Assembly: GCA_029851415.1 (NCBI GenBank)
Contig: CM056741.1
Span: forward strand, 178,853,021-178,917,020
Source: Eretmocerus hayati
Lineage: Eukaryota > Arthropoda > Insecta > Hymenoptera > Aphelinidae
DNA length: 64,000 nucleotides
Direction: 5' to 3'
In this document: in pieces, positions 61,101 to 64,000 of the stretch
How positions within the stretch are numbered: the stretch's first letter is position 1
Layout of the letters: each line of letters opens with the position of its first letter
The notes under the pieces: generated by a model
Told to the model about the DNA's origin: nothing
What the model saw: only the letters and a program-made list of their open reading frames with translations
Databases searched by the model: none
Program-made: the position numbers and the translations under genes

Positions 61101-62608
61101 AGAAATCAAGGTACCCAAAAGAATTTCGTCGAAAGGGCCTTCCGTTCCCAGATTCAGCAATGTAGATTAGCATTGTCAGTATATCTATATATACGTACAA
61201 CTTTTTGACAGGAACCCATATCGGCAACGCTGATTACGTTAGCTGAATCTGGGAATGAAAACACCATTGGGGAAAAAACACTCTTAGGTACCTTTATTTC
61301 TCACCAAAACAAGATGATTCCCAAAGTTTCATCAAGATTCAAGACCCGCAAGGTTGGTGCTCCCCTTGTAAGATCAGATAACTTCAGAGAATAAGTGCCC
61401 ACGTTTTCTGACGTTATATTACAGTGATAGAGAAACCAGTGCATGTTTCAAATTGGAGGCTCTATACTCCTCATTCATCAAAATATTCGCAATCCAAAGT
61501 CAAATAATGGAATATAGATTCTCTAACTAGACAAATATCTGCATTTTAGGGGTCTAGAGTATATATTTATATGCTGTGATGAATTCATCATTACGACCAT
61601 GATCAACTTGGAATCATCCGCATACCTATATTCAACCAGTACACCACCCCAAAACGTATTGGTTTCGTCATGACAACCTGGTGATTATTCCCCAAAATAG
61701 GTTTGTGTATTACTTCATTGGCGTTTTTATCAAAATCCAAGATTCCTAATGTGATTTGGAGGTATTCATAGGAGTTGGATTCTAGCGATGAGGTTGCTCA
61801 GCTTGCACCGTTATTCAAATCTACTTTGCCCATTCCAAAACATGTACGGTCAGCTGATGTCACTTTGATGTTGAGCATTTCGAAAAACGGTGCTGGGTAT
61901 TTTCTTAGTACAAAAGTATCTGTCATGGTCCCCCGAACCTGTATGGATGAACTAGAGAAAAAAGCAGTATCTCGACCCCTAAAACTCTATGACATAAAGT
62001 CCCCCAACAGCTTCCAGATAATTTATCTATTTTTAAATAGCTCTTCTACCATTTCAATCATGAATATAATATTTTGATAATCAAAACCAAAGGTTGCAAA
62101 TTTTCACCAAATCTCTTCAGAACCTTGGAAAGATCATGTACGAAATAAGTCGAGAATTTTTCATTTGAAAGCTCAGTTCTCAACAAATGTCATTTCCAAG
62201 TGAAAGTTCAAAATCTTTCAGCTCTCAAAATAAAGTACTTTTGACTCATTCTGAAGGTTCCTCGCGGAGTTTTGAGTTACGATTTTGAGCTTGTTGGGAC
62301 AAATTTGATCTAGACAGGAAATCAGATCGATACGTTCTGTATGAAAGATCTCGTCTTTGATGAGCCAATCTCTATTTGCCACTTCCGAGCAAGATATTGG
62401 GAAGCCTCTGGCTCAAATGAAACACTGACCCAAATGAAAACTGGTTCACAATGCCATCTTTAACTACCCCATTTTTGGCGAAAATTTATAACATCAAACA
62501 TCCCTACATTGGAGCACGCAGATCCACCTCACAAAAAATCACTTAACCACCAAGAAAACTGATCCTTATCAAACAAAAACTACTCACAATAGCGATAACC
62601 GACTTCAT
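58169..62608 (-). CDS. RR-family, Gln-rich cuticular protein
   Basis: Exons 62608-62588, 60611-59363 and 58635-58169 join in frame to 578 aa. Exon 1 gives only MKSVIAI. Exon 2 completes the signal peptide (LGAWLLSGVVLSA, cut near residue 20) and carries a Rebers-Riddiford chitin-binding domain (about 48-98: YSFGYSSPD ... ADGLVRGSFSYVDEFGRIRTTEYEAG). A very long Gln-rich stretch follows (about 120-390), including an eight-Gln run. Exon 3 has VVYTPEVMAAREAHFRAYD, resembling a motif in other cuticular proteins. Product: a secreted chitin-binding structural protein of exoskeleton. The split signal peptide and long first intron (2.0 kb) are usual for this family. The 3' end is uncertain: a splice donor lies at 58187, 18 bases before the stop. 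Confidence 0.88.
60177..60201 (-). repeat. CAG/CTG coding microsatellite
   Basis: Eight CTG units on the plus strand, read as CAG on the coding strand and giving the polyGln run in the cuticular protein. Likely length-variable. Confidence 0.9.
61032..61370. mobile_element. Fold-back family F, copy 3, in intron 1 of the cuticular gene
   Basis: Ends ACAAGGGAGCACCAACCTTGC and, inverse, ...AAGGTTGGTGCTCCCCTTGT. Arms of about 150 bp pass through GATGAAACTTTGG and TTTTGGTGAGAAAT. The middle part is related to 43583-43819 and 43976-44306, but the tips differ. Confidence 0.78.
61371..62587. other. Remainder of cuticular gene intron 1
   Basis: No exon or element recognised. A 100-codon ORF at 61775-62077 on the opposite strand has no domain. 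Confidence 0.45.
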
Positions 62609-62667
62609 GATGCGCAGCAAGGGACGCGCGAGGTTCGAGTATCATCAAGAGAAGCATCAACTATCGG

Positions 62668-62675
62668 CTTTTATA
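62668..62675 (-). promoter_or_regulatory. TATA box of the cuticular gene
   Basis: TATAAAAG on the minus strand, 60 bases upstream of the ATG at 62608. This places the transcription start near 62640 with a ~30-base 5' UTR. Strong TATA boxes are common in insect cuticular genes. Confidence 0.7.
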
Positions 62676-63444
62676 TGTACGCTCTCACAGATATTCGCTA
62701 TATAGAGCCCTACAACAGTTTCTTCCCTCTCATCTTCCAAACCCCCTATTCTTCCACTATGTTTATCCCTTTTTCTCATTCCAAACTGAGCTTTTTTCTA
62801 CCAACAGCAATATAAGTAAAGATGCATCAAGAGAAAAACAGGTTGGTTGAACACCAAGCGGGAGCGCATCTCCGGAGCTCATCCGATTTTGTCCAAGGCC
62901 GAACAAACCGGACTGTACGCGATCGTTATATCTCATTCTCTCTCAGTTGATTTTTTTTTCTCCAAAGGTTTTGCGCTCGCAAAGCTTCTGCACATTATAT
63001 GGGCCCATAGTAAAGTAAGATACTGTATGTGAGAATGTAAGTACATGCGACTGATGGGCGCCTATACCGATGCCGATATAATTCCTTCGAGGTCGTCCTT
63101 CTCACTTATATTATAGCGGAGTTACTTGCGGCCAGTCAAAGTACTTATGGCTCGTTCGTGAGGTTGGGAAGCACATGTAACCATTTGCCATTTTCACGGT
63201 CAGCAATTGAAGCATTCGTTTGATTACGATCGACTGAAGGTTGTTGTGAGCAATTGGTATATAGATTTTTGAATGAAGAGAAACGCGATGTTGAAAGTTG
63301 AATTTGCTGTTTCGATTGAATATTGGAGCAGAAGATTATGGTCCACTTTATTGCTTTTGCACCCTGGTAATAGTGCCTGACAATCGAATAAGTGATGCCG
63401 AGCATCTTGTCTTGGATACCTGCAGATGCCCATGTAAAACATAC
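62676..63444. other. Upstream region, no gene recognised
   Basis: Probable 5' regulatory DNA of the cuticular gene. Short overlapping ORFs only. Confidence 0.4.
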
Positions 63445-63505
63445 GATTCCATGATCTTATATGATCATGGAATCCGAAAATTCCATGGTCATATATGATC
63501 ATACG
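63445..63505. repeat. Palindromic GATTCCATGATC repeat
   Basis: 63445-63474 is a near-perfect 30-base palindrome (GATTCCATGATC...GATCATGGAATC), followed by a second unit TTCCATGGTCATATATGATC. Confidence 0.85.
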
Positions 63506-63842
63506 TAAAACCACTTTAAACATTTTATTTTTATTCCAGAAAGTTGTGATATATTGATTCAAACTTATTCTAACATCAATACGGCACGATACTGATCATA
63601 TACTACTGAAAAAAATCTTTCCAGGAGTCGGTCTCAAGTTCCCAAAAATTGACATCTTCGACAAAAATGATATTTAATGTGGATTTTTTCTCTTTAGTAC
63701 TTCAAATGTTCAAAACCTGAGAATGAGTTCGGAAAAACATTTTCTGAGTAATATTCGATCATCGCGGTGAAGTATTGATGTTGTAAACTAGTATATCACA
63801 CCTTTCCGGAACGAAAATGACAAATTTTGAAACCGATTTCAT

Positions 63843-63902
63843 TTATGATCATATATGACCATGGAATCCACGGATTCCATGATCATATATGTTCATGGAA
63901 TC
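63843..63902. repeat. Palindromic GATTCCATGATC repeat, double unit
   Basis: Two palindromic units back to back (ATGATCATATATGACC and GGATTCCATGATCATATATG). They are followed by ATCTTATGTTCTACATGGGTG, which matches the tip of the element at 17263, so this is probably one end of another copy of that element. Confidence 0.8.
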
Positions 63903-64000
63903 TTATGTTCTACATGGGTGGTAATAATTCTTTGTGCTGTGAATTTGAAATGGTGTAAAAAGCAGATCGGATGTCCTGTAGCAGACGGACCAAATATCCT

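Overview
The window reads as nuclear DNA of an insect. It is AT-rich and repeat-dense, its genes have short GT-AG introns, and it contains a secreted RR-type cuticular protein gene, an arthropod hallmark. No bacterial operon, rRNA or tRNA gene was recognised. The order of insect cannot be fixed from the sequence alone.

Layout. 1-22 kb is a repeat mosaic. A dispersed repeat (here RepX) occurs in several diverged copies and both orientations. One pair forms a large inverted repeat (about 2.09-3.6 kb against 10.08-11.2 kb). Inside it sits a complete PIF/Harbinger DNA transposon (3608-9406) with 90-bp perfect terminal inverted repeats (TIRs) and a 3-bp TAT duplication. It carries its own DDE transposase (minus strand) and a MADF-type DNA-binding partner (plus strand). 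A paralogous RepX copy near 16.25 kb still has the uninterrupted TAT site. 23.5-25.8 kb holds a minus-strand multi-exon gene with a SUV4-20 (KMT5)-like SET domain, broken by one extra base. 28293-34760 is a full-length P-superfamily transposon: 30-bp perfect TIRs starting CA, an 8-bp duplication GTTTCAAC, and a THAP-domain transposase in six upstream exons plus a long 3' part. Its transposase reading frame is interrupted by about 1.07 kb of foreign DNA whose two junctions are both perfect palindromes containing host-exon sequence; GT-AG splicing across it would keep frame.

35-57 kb has few genes. It holds tandem repeats, many fold-back (long inverted repeat) elements, a pogo-like MITE, a TA-flanked MITE, a G-rich tract beside a palindromic 23-bp minisatellite, a LINE reverse-transcriptase remnant, and one short exon that looks like the start of a small secreted Cys-containing peptide gene (47878-47992). 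58.2-62.6 kb is a minus-strand, Gln-rich RR cuticular protein gene with a signal peptide split by a 2-kb intron and a TATA box upstream. The last kilobase carries a palindromic GATTCCATGATC repeat family also found at 17-19 kb.

How the parts relate. Only the cuticular gene, the SUV4-20-like gene and the small secreted exon look like host genes. Most of the rest is transposon sequence. The Harbinger and P elements have identical TIR pairs, clear target duplications and largely open coding frames, so both look like recent arrivals, while RepX and most fold-backs look old. Exon boundaries were inferred by eye from splice consensus and frame continuity and are not backed by transcripts.
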